Below are positions 1 to 6,375 of a DNA stretch of 43,363 nt, piece after piece. This DNA comes from Parapedobacter defluvii (GTDB taxonomy: Bacteria > Bacteroidota > Bacteroidia > Sphingobacteriales > Sphingobacteriaceae): contig NZ_BMIK01000029.1 in the NCBI RefSeq assembly GCF_014642075.1, forward strand, positions 1 through 43,363. The letters are read 5' to 3'. The notes beneath the pieces are model-generated. The model worked only from the letters and a program-made list of their open reading frames with translations, ran no database searches and was not told the origin of the DNA. Made by a program: the position numbers and the translations under genes. The stretch's first letter is position 1, and every line of letters begins with the position of its first letter.

Positions 1-377
1 GAAATCATGTACTTATTGTTGCCGATTTCTCTGTATCCTTATTTTCCATTTTCTCTGCACTTGTATTTACCGATTACAGCTTTGTGATGAGTTGGTAGAG
101 AGGGTTCTTATTTAGCCAGGCTACTGCTAACTTTTAACTATATACTCCCGATGCCAATTCAGCTTATCAAGTTGAGGCAAGTATTTTGTCGATTGAGGCC
201 CATTGATTCTCTTGCCTTGTAATTTTCGTAGGCTGCAATTCCACGAAATGGTCAATATTGGTTAGGCGCGGAAAAGAAAATTGAAGATGTAAAGCTCGGA
301 ATTGCAAAGTTACAATTGTTCCTGGGAAAGGAGCGGAAAACGTCCGAACATTTTAGCCCAATGGTCATATGCCAAAA
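1..377. other. gene-free left edge
   Basis: I see no convincing coding frame, RNA gene or repeat in this stretch. A perfect Bacteroidota -7 box on the minus strand (CAAAGTTA at 305-312, read as TAACTTTG) points leftward, but no clear -33 TTG lies at the usual distance and no open frame follows it. It may be the tail of a degraded locus or the 3' flank of a gene outside the window. Confidence 0.4.
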
Positions 378-719
378 TCAACCAAACGCATATCCTAAAA
401 CGCATTGTTGTAATACCTTTCTTGAACCGCTGGGGCCAAGCCCACTGAAAATCACGGCTGACATATCAACATTGCTGGGATAGTTGTTTAATATAAAATG
501 TTTCAAATCCCGAATAGTGACTATACCGAGCTCTTTCAGGACATTGACACGATGCTCGGTAACATTGAATTCCGATAGTTTTTTAGCAAGTTTATCGTCA
601 TCCATTTCCAGCAAACGGATGACAAAGTCGAACTTCGCTACCCTTTTCTTGCATTCAAGCAGGTAATGGTATTTTCCGAGATTTATAGTTATTAATTCAT
701 CTCCATCAAATTGTTCCAT
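378..719 (-). CDS. uncharacterised 113-residue protein with RNA polymerase alpha-CTD-like helix-hairpin segment
   Basis: I do not recognise the family. The protein is soluble, with no signal peptide or membrane segment. Its C-terminal half has the pattern 'VLKELGIVTIRDLKHFI' followed about 20 residues later by 'GLGPSGSRKVL'. This resembles the helix-hairpin-helix of the RNA polymerase alpha C-terminal domain, where 'L..lGI.Tv.dL' precedes 'GLG..s...i'. That is a pattern resemblance only. It lies 9 bases downstream of another small unrecognised minus-strand gene (729-1127), so the two may be one transcript. A DNA- or protein-binding role is possible but unproven. Confidence 0.55.
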   Translation of the reverse strand: MEQFDGDELITINLGKYHYLLECKKRVAKFDFVIRLLEMDDDKLAKKLSEFNVTEHRVNVLKELGIVTIRDLKHFILNNYPSNVDMSAVIFSGLGPSGSRKVLQQCVLGYAFG

Positions 720-728
720 ACGCAGCTA

Positions 729-1127
729 TTATTTAATTAACGTTTTATTTATTGCTATTGCAACGGTTGGATTGGCCGAAGCTGTTTGGCTCTTTTTATA
801 AATGGTCTCGCCAGTGCAAATTACAAACTTACTTTTAAGTGTCCAAAAATCTGCTGAAATACGACTATGCAGAGTTTGGCCGTGTGGTACTGTCGAGAAT
901 GGTTTTGGGTCATTCAAGGATTTATCTAACTCATCAAACATACTTTTGAAATCAAAATCCTTGATCTTGGAGTCTTCTTTGGCTTGATTTTGCTTTTTGA
1001 GACGCTCAAGAACTAATTCGGCATTACTTTTAATTTCTTGAATATAACATCGATGCTTGCTCCGCAATATCCACTTGTTGGTATTTCCCGAATACTGCGA
1101 AAAAATAGATACAAATAAGATGGACAA
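729..1127 (-). CDS. uncharacterised 132-residue protein
   Basis: This frame encodes a 132-residue protein of no family I know. The middle (about residues 30-72) is charged, helical and coiled-coil-like, with many Lys, Glu and Asp, and the C-terminal part is more beta-like. The first 20 residues are hydrophobic and read poorly as a protein start, so the true start may lie at a later codon, or the 5' end may be lost. It is followed 9 bases later by the gene at 378-719, which suggests a two-gene cassette. Confidence 0.4.
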   Translation of the reverse strand: MSILFVSIFSQYSGNTNKWILRSKHRCYIQEIKSNAELVLERLKKQNQAKEDSKIKDFDFKSMFDELDKSLNDPKPFSTVPHGQTLHSRISADFWTLKSKFVICTGETIYKKSQTASANPTVAIAINKTLIK

Positions 1128-1175
1128 GCCGATACCCGGGAATTTGCTGATAGGAAAACCGTAATGTAACGCCGA

Positions 1176-1475
1176 TTAAACCGAATTAATAATTAAGCGG
1201 CGATCCGCTTGTGTGCCTAAATCGTACGATGCGGATTTCTTTTTCCATTCCCTGTAGGAAACTCGGAAATGGTACTTTTCAAAGGCTCGCCAGGCACCGT
1301 CATTGTTCGTTTTGTATTTATCCAATGGATGTTTTAAAGGATTTTCTGGAAGCGCCAACGTTAGATCTACTATGGTTTCCACCACTTTCCGCGCATTCTG
1401 AGGGGACTCCAGCGAAATGTATTCGAAGGCTTTGGTCAGTTCGTTTTTGGCGCGTTTGCTCCAAACGGTCACCAT
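1176..1475 (-). CDS. RelE/ParE-family toxin, C-terminus frameshifted
   Basis: Type II toxin of the RelE/ParE superfamily. The N-terminal three quarters read normally ('WSKRAKNEL', 'AWRAFEKYHFRVSYR'). After about residue 80 the frame leaves the family pattern and runs to a stop at 1176. Adding one base in the run of five T at 1240-1244 (coding-strand A5) restores 'EIRIVRFRHTSGSPLNY' and a stop at 1186-1188, the usual ending of this family. The gene therefore carries a one-base deletion and the toxin is probably inactive, unless slippage in the A-run rescues it. The start overlaps the antitoxin stop by 7 bases, which is typical of translational coupling. Known members cleave ribosome-bound mRNA (RelE) or inhibit gyrase (ParE); which applies here cannot be said. 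Confidence 0.8.
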   Translation of the reverse strand: MVTVWSKRAKNELTKAFEYISLESPQNARKVVETIVDLTLALPENPLKHPLDKYKTNNDGAWRAFEKYHFRVSYREWKKKSASYDLGTQADRRLIINSV

Positions 1476-1684
1476 TTCTTTATTTCGGCTTTTAGGTCGG
1501 TTGCTGTGATGTATTCACCACGTTCGATTTCGGAATCGCCTGCTTCCAAATCTTGATTGTATTCCGCTATGGTCTGTCGCTTTTCCACGGTTTGGAAATC
1601 TATTCCCATCAACTTCAATGTGCTCAAAAGCCACTTTTTCTTTTTGGCTTCCTTGATGTTGTCTATATCAATAATCAGTTCCAT
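1469..1684 (-). CDS. type II antitoxin of the RelE/ParE-type pair
   Basis: This 71-residue acidic and lysine-rich protein lies directly upstream of, and overlaps, the toxin gene. Its end, 'GEYITATDLKAEIKKW', is the usual tail of small Bacteroidota antitoxins that pair with RelE/ParE toxins. The N-terminus ('MELIIDIDNIKEAKKKKWLLSTLKLMGIDF') matches the short strand-helix fold of that group, in which the C-terminal helix binds and blocks the toxin. If the toxin is dead, this gene may persist only as a relic or as an antidote against related toxins. Its promoter must lie upstream of 1684. Confidence 0.75.
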   Translation of the reverse strand: MELIIDIDNIKEAKKKKWLLSTLKLMGIDFQTVEKRQTIAEYNQDLEAGDSEIERGEYITATDLKAEIKKW

Positions 1685-1780
1685 AGCTTTGAAGCTTTAT
1701 ATTTCCAAAGTTAGCTTTTCTGGAAACAAATCCAAAATCCCCCCGATGACTCCGGTTATTTTTAATGTATCTGTCACAGA

Positions 1781-1811
1781 TTGTAAAGATAAGGGAAAGA
1801 TTGTACCTTTA
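1781..1811 (+). promoter_or_regulatory. Bacteroidota housekeeping promoter
   Basis: TTG at 1781-1783 and TACCTTTA at 1804-1811 are separated by 20 bases. This fits the TTG/TAnnTTTG consensus of the Bacteroidota primary sigma factor. The start codon at 1851 lies about 40 bases downstream. Confidence 0.6.
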
Positions 1812-1850
1812 GCCAAACAAAACCGTGCCTGCACTGTAAATTGAGCAACG

Positions 1851-2309
1851 ATGAAAATAATGGTGATTGTAGTGATTTTGGGCTTGTTGGGGGTTAGTGG
1901 CTGTGGTGATGGAAACAAGGTGGATGGGCAACTTGAAACGGGATGGTACCATGTGGTAGACAGCGGAGCAGGAGTTGAAAGAAAGCTGGGTGATAGCCTA
2001 ACCTGCTACCTGGATCCGCAACCGGTGGTAACGGCAGCTCATTTTAAAACCGTGAAGACGGAAGCACTTCCGCACGATAGCACCCATTGGCAGGTGGTTG
2101 TGCAGTTGGATGGACGTGGCAGGGAGTTGTTTGCCAAAGCTACCGAAGAGCTTATTGGTAAGGACTTGGTTTTTGTACTTGATGATTCCCTATGGAGTGA
2201 GCCAATAAGGGTACAGGGAAAGATTCCAAACGGCGTGATGGTGATCAGTAAACGGCAGTTTTCTAAGGAGGATGCGGAGGAATTGAGGGGGAGGATAGAT
2301 CACCGTTAA
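1851..2309 (+). CDS. lipoprotein with SecD P1-head-like domain
   Basis: A 152-residue predicted lipoprotein: hydrophobic segment at residues 4-15 and lipobox VSGC with Cys18. The rest resembles the P1 'head' subdomain of SecD in its periplasmic region: 'GRELFAKATEELIGKDLVFVLDDSL', then a short strand, then 'FSKEDAEELRGRI', which parallels 'ATEENIGKRLAIVLDGKV ... FTLEEAKDLA' of SecD. SecDF uses this domain to capture emerging polypeptides at the outer face of the inner membrane. The membrane part of SecD is absent, so this is a free-standing, lipid-anchored domain. Whether it touches the translocon is unknown. It has its own promoter (1781-1811) and no obvious partner. Confidence 0.7.
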   Translation: MKIMVIVVILGLLGVSGCGDGNKVDGQLETGWYHVVDSGAGVERKLGDSLTCYLDPQPVVTAAHFKTVKTEALPHDSTHWQVVVQLDGRGRELFAKATEELIGKDLVFVLDDSLWSEPIRVQGKIPNGVMVISKRQFSKEDAEELRGRIDHR

Positions 2310-2690
2310 ATGATTAAGGTCAGATATTCGTGTGCAGGTAAAAACACTATCTTTTTGCCGTCCTTTTCGAACAGATCCCGCTGTGCATGGGTAATCAACA
2401 ACCCTTCGTTCAATTTGAAATATTCGAGGGCTTCGGTCATCCCATTCAGCTCCCGGTCCAGGTTATCTGCGTTCAACTGGTGGCACACCTGTATTACCGT
2501 CTGGATGTTGCCTTTCTCGTATCAGAATGTCTTCCAGTACATAGTTTAAGATGTCATCCACACGTTGTTTTACATATTCCGGGAAACCTCCCACCTGAAG
2601 GTATCCGCTTACGGAATCTGATGACGCTTTCTGATGCGTAAATGTGATAAATTCCCGGTAGGAAAACGGGAAAAGTTCTTTGCTTACACT
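2306..2690 (-). pseudogene. relic of AAA+/DUF4143-type ATPase
   Basis: Two pieces of one ATPase family survive in different frames. The upstream piece (about 2690-2500) reads 'ELFPFSYREFITF' and then 'GYLQVGGFPEYV', 'LEDILIRE'. The downstream piece (2306-2488, with its preceding codons) reads 'KGNIQTVIQVCHQLN', 'NLDRELNGMTEALEYF' and 'GKKIVFLPAHEYL'. Both are hallmarks of the archaeal/bacterial ATPases that end in a DUF4143 domain. The Walker region is missing, and so is most of the segment between 'LEDILIRE' and 'NIQTV', so at least two deletions have removed more than half the gene. A minus-strand -7 box (TACATTTG, 2692-2699) sits right before the relic. It cannot make an active ATPase. Confidence 0.75.
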
Positions 2691-2875
2691 ACAAATGTAT
2701 AAAATTATATATTACTAATATAAGCTTTTATTCATTACTGATGCATAAGATATGTTGCGGTATTCCGAACGGATTATTTAGGTGCTAAGGATTGTCACTC
2801 CGTAGCCGGGGGGTGTTGTGCAATAGCAAAAGATTCAGCCGGCGATGGCTAAACGATTTGGCATCGAAGCTATCA

Positions 2876-3433
2876 CTACACCCCGACGACGAACCTATAA
2901 AACGTCTTAACCGTAACGGTTAAGGATTTGGTCGTACCTCTCCTTGGTTTGACATGTAGTGTATAGTCAAACTTTTTCTTCATGATATACGGTTTCAGAT
3001 CCACCGCCCCGTCTGTTACAGGAATAGACAGCGACGTTTCGTATACATCCGGATTGTTGGCGATCTCCGCTATAACCTTCTCTTCAACACCATCGGCTCC
3101 GACAGCCATCCGGATAGTTTCCAGGTTTTGGAGGTTGTTGTCCTCGTCTGCATCCGCCAGTTCGATTGTAATGCCGGTGAGATTAATCTCCCTGATATTG
3201 TCGGCACTGACCAAAGGGGCATTTTTCTGGATGATCGCATCCAGATCCATCGCTACTTCCTTGGTCACTTCAATGCCTTCGCCTGCAATCGGTACCGCCG
3301 GTATAGTCACGGTAATGGCCTCTGCTTCATAGTCAAAATCTGCTTTCAGATTTTCTTTGATTTTCTTGCAAGAAGTCAAAAAGCCTGCAGCGAATATCAA
3401 AATGAATACTAAAACTGGATGAATCTTTTTCAT
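2876..3433 (-). CDS. uncharacterised lipoprotein
   Basis: A 185-residue predicted lipoprotein: start Lys-Lys, hydrophobic core at residues 7-19, lipobox FLTSC with Cys22. After it comes a beta-rich domain with alternating Val/Ile/Thr patterns ('ITVTIPAVPIAG', 'INLTGITIEL', 'SLSIPVTDGAVDL', 'SLTVTVKTFYRF'). I do not recognise the family; the strand pattern suggests a small immunoglobulin-like or sandwich fold exposed in the periplasm or at the cell surface. It stands alone between a pseudogene and a repeat element. Confidence 0.7.
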   Translation of the reverse strand: MKKIHPVLVFILIFAAGFLTSCKKIKENLKADFDYEAEAITVTIPAVPIAGEGIEVTKEVAMDLDAIIQKNAPLVSADNIREINLTGITIELADADEDNNLQNLETIRMAVGADGVEEKVIAEIANNPDVYETSLSIPVTDGAVDLKPYIMKKKFDYTLHVKPRRGTTKSLTVTVKTFYRFVVGV

Positions 3434-3633
3434 ATACTAATGAGTATAAATTTTGTCAAAAACTGTTGGCCAGCTTCCATTTCTTCATCGTGTAAGCATC
3501 CCAAAGTGCTGGGCCGTGTCAATGTAAGTGATTTCATCAGAACGCTTGTTGTGTTTTAACCAAAACGGATGCCAAAAAGACGTTGCCCCTACAAATTACT
3601 CCACCATCCGTCTCTTTGTTCATCACGCGCTCT

Positions 3634-3699
3634 GAACTTTTCATTCCCTGAGAGAGGGTGTTTATTCCTCCATACTGGGTGTTCATTCCGAGCGGTGCT
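3634..3699. repeat. 66-bp element, copy A: three 21-bp phased ATTCC boxes
   Basis: This element matches 6106-6171 with about six differences in 66 bases. Inside it CATTCC, TATTCC and CATTCC begin at 3642, 3663 and 3684, exactly 21 bases apart, each preceded by TT. Direct repeats with a two-turn period are what LytTR-type response regulators bind. This copy is cut off on its right side by the AraC relic. Confidence 0.7.
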
Positions 3700-3892
3700 G
3701 GCAGGCAAAGAGCAGATTCGTTTTTTGGATAGCCAATTGAACGAACAAAAGTCCTATGAAGGAATCGTGCAGACGATAGAAAGATTTTTCTTGCCGGTAG
3801 TGGATTTCACACCCATAGACGCCGTAATTGAGGAAGCCTTACTTCAAATCAAGAAAAAAAGCGGTGTTGTTTCTATCAATACGCTGATTTGA
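3690..3892 (+). pseudogene. relic of AraC-family transcriptional regulator
   Basis: The open frame ending at 3892 reads 'LDSQLNEQKSYEGIVQTIERFFLP' and then 'IDAVIEEALLQIKKKSGVVSINTLI'. This is the linker helix and the beginning of the first helix-turn-helix of a Bacteroidota AraC-family regulator, where 'IE.FL' is followed by 'I..A...I....G..SI..L'. The frame then stops; both DNA-binding helices and the sensor domain are gone. The codons upstream of about 3700 come from the repeat element and are not regulator sequence. The relic runs directly into the truncated dehydrogenase at 3897, so a deletion has joined the two genes. Confidence 0.65.
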
Positions 3893-4436
3893 AGAAGTGA
3901 GTATCCAGGAAGCAAGGAAACAGTTGGAAGTAAATTTAATTGGATTGGCCAGAATAACGCAAGTTGTTATTCCATATATGCGAAAACAGCAAAGCGGAAA
4001 AATTATCAATATCTCCTCGGTGGGCGGTAAAATGGTTGGTCCATTTGGTGCCTGGTATCATGTTAGTAAATTTGGGGTCGAGGCATTAAGTGATGCCTTA
4101 CGGTTGGAATTGAAACCTTTCGGAATCGATGTCATCGTAATTCAACCCGGTGGCATACAATCGGAATGGAGTGGTATTGCCATGAACAACTTAAAAAGTA
4201 CCGCCCATAACAGCGTTTATGGAAGTGCTATTGCCAAAGTGCTTTCAAGTAACGAAGAATTGGAAAGACAATATTCCAAGCCCGCTGTTATTGCCAACTT
4301 GATATTAAAAGCCATTCAATCAAAAAAACCTAAAACTAGGTACAGTGGAGGCTATATGGCAGGTTTTATTTTGTTTATCAGACGGGTAGTACCAGACAGA
4401 ATCATCGATAAAATGATTTTGAGTAAGATCGCTTAG
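3891..4436 (+). pseudogene. short-chain dehydrogenase/reductase lacking its N-terminus
   Basis: The frame encodes the C-terminal two thirds of a classical SDR: 'NLIGLARITQVVIPYMR', 'GKIINISSVGG' with the catalytic Ser, 'YHVSKFG' giving the Tyr-xxx-Lys pair, and 'IQPGGIQSEW'. The Rossmann N-terminus with the TGxxxGIG dinucleotide-binding loop and the NNAG motif, about 85 residues, is missing. Upstream in frame there is only 'F-E-E-V' and then a TGA at 3885-3887. The GTG at 3897 could serve as a start, but the product could not bind NAD(P)H. The gene is broken at the junction with the AraC relic. Its C-terminus looks complete, for a hydrophobic tail follows as in related SDRs. Confidence 0.8.
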
Positions 4437-4538
4437 TATTATGTTAGGACTTCAAACAATCATCTTAATTTACAACCCTTACTTTAAGCTCAAAATTGAC
4501 CAACGGCATCCGCTAAAAATTTGGTGGCCTTGGTTCTT

Positions 4539-4892
4539 CTAAGAAGAATGCGAAAGAATGTTTACCGTTTTCCCGAAAGGATCCTTCACATAGAACCTTC
4601 TGACTCCCCACGGCTCATTTGCTGGGCCGTAGGTAATCGGGAAACCTGCGTCTTTCATTTTAACGTGTATTCCGTCTACATCGTCAACCTCGATTGAAAT
4701 GTCAGGAACCGGTGTGCCGGACCCTCCTTCGGTAGCGAAACTGATTTGGACCCGCATCTTGTTGTCTGTACCATACGTGCAGATCCACGTTTGATCCATG
4801 AGAACCTCAAGCCCCAGAATTTCACCGTAGAAATGCTGTGCCGCTTTGATGTTTTCCGTTGCAATGTTCAAAACAATTCTTCGTACTGCCAT
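4539..4892 (-). CDS. VOC-family (glyoxalase/bleomycin-resistance fold) protein
   Basis: A 117-residue single VOC module with the babbb plan: 'VRRIVLNIATENIKAAQHFYGEILGLEV' at the start, 'DISIEVDDVDGIHVKMKDAGFPI' in the middle and 'WGVRRFYVKDPFGKTVNILSH' at the end. The family includes glyoxalase I, extradiol dioxygenases and antibiotic-binding proteins, and works as a dimer around a divalent metal. The substrate cannot be read from the sequence. A perfect -7 box on the minus strand, TACCTTTG (4897-4904), ends only four bases before the start codon, so the transcript is probably leaderless or nearly so. No operon partner is visible. Confidence 0.85.
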   Translation of the reverse strand: MAVRRIVLNIATENIKAAQHFYGEILGLEVLMDQTWICTYGTDNKMRVQISFATEGGSGTPVPDISIEVDDVDGIHVKMKDAGFPITYGPANEPWGVRRFYVKDPFGKTVNILSHSS

Positions 4893-4896
4893 AACT

Positions 4897-4904
4897 CAAA
4901 GGTA
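4897..4904 (-). promoter_or_regulatory. -7 box immediately before the VOC start codon
   Basis: CAAAGGTA on the plus strand reads TACCTTTG on the minus strand, a perfect Bacteroidota -7 element. The ATG begins five positions from its last base, so transcription would begin at or beside the start codon. No good -33 TTG is seen at the usual distance. Confidence 0.45.
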
Positions 4905-5056
4905 GTTAAATAAACGATGACTATTGGTTAACAATCCGGGATTTTAACTGTGGCGAATTCGCCGCAATTAAGGGTTTAGTGTAGTGTGTCTGCATCTTGT
5001 TCTTGAAGTGAGCGAAGACTTGCTAAAAATAGCTGCTTAAAGGAAAAAGGTCCTAA

Positions 5057-6008
5057 TTACTCATCGACGCTGCCCGCCAACCGTTTGAAATCTTCTTTAG
5101 TATGTATGTCAGTGCTTTCAAGCCAATCTACCACCCGCTTAAGCACATTTGCTGCGGTGTAAGGTCTGACCCGCTCATAATTTGTGGATTGCGGTATAAT
5201 GGCGATCGTGATCTCGTTTTTGGGAACTAATTTATAGGTATCTTTGCGGTTTTTTGGAAATTCGGTGAGTCCCAATAAGGCCATGTTTAAAAGCACCGAC
5301 CCTTCGCCCAGGTTGTGTGCTGGCCCCTGGTCATTTACGATGGCATACACCAAACTGTCATTTGCGGGATTATATGCGATGACTAGGTCGCCAACCCTGG
5401 CCCCAAATTCCCGTACTGTATTGTTGCCCCCTGCCAGCACTAACCCGGGTACCTCCAGGGGGTTTACTTGATCGTTGCAATCACACGCTCCCTTATTGGT
5501 TGTTAAGCCGTTGCGCAGCGAGGTCAACGATCCGAAATAGCCGGCGTAAGGCCCGGTCTTAAGGATGCATGGCTTATCGATACCACCCACCCGCTCTGCT
5601 GCCAATACATTTTTCCAGGTGATCTCATACCCTTCGGGAATGGTTTCGAAATTTGAATCTCTGTATGCGGCAAACACGTTTACCGCTTCTTTATAGGTAT
5701 TCTTATCGAGGCAAAGGTTTTTTGACGATCCTTTTTTTCGTACCGCTATGGCATTGCCTATGGTGTTGATCGCCTTGGTCTCTCCATGAAGATCGTAAGG
5801 GTGATAGGAGATGGGAGTGCCGTCAGTATTGACCTGAATCTTCGTTTTGAAAACGATAATTTTTTTGTCAGTCAGTGTGTCCTGAAGCAGGAATACTTTC
5901 TTCTGCTGAGGCTCAAACAGACCCTGGTCTGCGACCCTGAAACGCTGGGCATAGGTGGAATGTCGGCACGATGAACGCAAGACTGAATAAGAGGGCTGAT
6001 AAGTTCAT
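5057..6008 (-). CDS. secreted GH75 chitosanase-like protein with frameshifted signal peptide
   Basis: The main frame (5057-5980, about 300 residues) resembles glycoside hydrolase family 75, which cleaves chitosan: 'IIVFKTKIQVNTDGTPISYHP' near residue 40 and 'VGDLVIAYNP...YAIVNDQGPAHNLGEGSVLLNMALLG' near residue 200, where the family has its Asp/Glu region. In this frame no good start exists; the first codon is TTG. An ATG at 6006-6008 opens another frame that encodes an ideal signal peptide, MNLSALLFSLAFIVPTF. Dropping one C near 5960 joins it to 'TYAQRFRVADQ', with a normal signal-peptidase site at Ala-Gln. So either the gene carries a one-base insertion that separates it from its export signal, or there is a sequencing error. 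Activity on chitosan is family inference. Confidence 0.7.
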
Positions 6009-6070
6009 AATTAACTAACTTAATGTGTTGGGAATCCGGATCTAATTTTGGAAAAATCCGATACTTCGGA

Positions 6071-6090
6071 AATACCTGAAAGTGGGTATT
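6071..6090. promoter_or_regulatory. operator-like palindrome, left copy
   Basis: AATACCTGAAAGTGGGTATT has perfect 6-base arms (AATACC/GGTATT) around 8 bases. It agrees with the palindrome at 6252-6271 at 17 of 20 positions. The arm length and spacing suggest a dimeric DNA-binding protein. Confidence 0.55.
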
Positions 6091-6105
6091 TTAATCATGC
6101 ATTCC

Positions 6106-6171
6106 GAACTTTTCATTCCTTGAGAAAGGGTGTTTATTCCTCCATAATAGGTATTCATTCCGAGCGGCGCT
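6106..6171. repeat. 66-bp element, copy B: three 21-bp phased ATTCC boxes
   Basis: Second copy of the element at 3634-3699. CATTCC, TATTCC and CATTCC begin at 6114, 6135 and 6156, again exactly 21 bases apart. The copy sits between two related palindromes (6071-6090 and 6252-6271), so the whole block from 6071 to 6271 looks like a control region. It lies between the divergent GH75-like gene (minus) and the unrecognised gene at 6376 (plus) and could serve either. Confidence 0.7.
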
Positions 6172-6251
6172 ATTTGATACAGAAAAATCCAGGGTTCAGC
6201 ACAGGATTGAACGGTCGCCGCAGGTAGTCGTAATTGCTACTGTGGAGGAAA

Positions 6252-6271
6252 AATACCTAAATGTAGGTATT
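6252..6271. promoter_or_regulatory. operator-like palindrome, right copy
   Basis: AATACCTAAATGTAGGTATT has perfect 8-base arms (AATACCTA/TAGGTATT) around AATG. It is 181 bases from its sister site and about 105 bases before the start of the gene at 6376. A weak -7-like TAAGTTTC follows at 6273-6280, so a bound protein would affect RNA polymerase there. Confidence 0.6.
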
Positions 6272-6375
6272 GTAAGTTTCTGAAAATCATTGTAATTTGG
6301 TAACGACACGACTTAAGCCTTATCGCTCATGCGTTCGGACCGTTTAAGCGTGCCGCTGGGTGTAAAATTATTACC

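Noticed and set aside
3569-3690. N-terminal part of the open frame ending at 3892 as real protein
   Set aside because: These codons come from the 66-bp repeat, which also occurs in a non-coding region at 6106.
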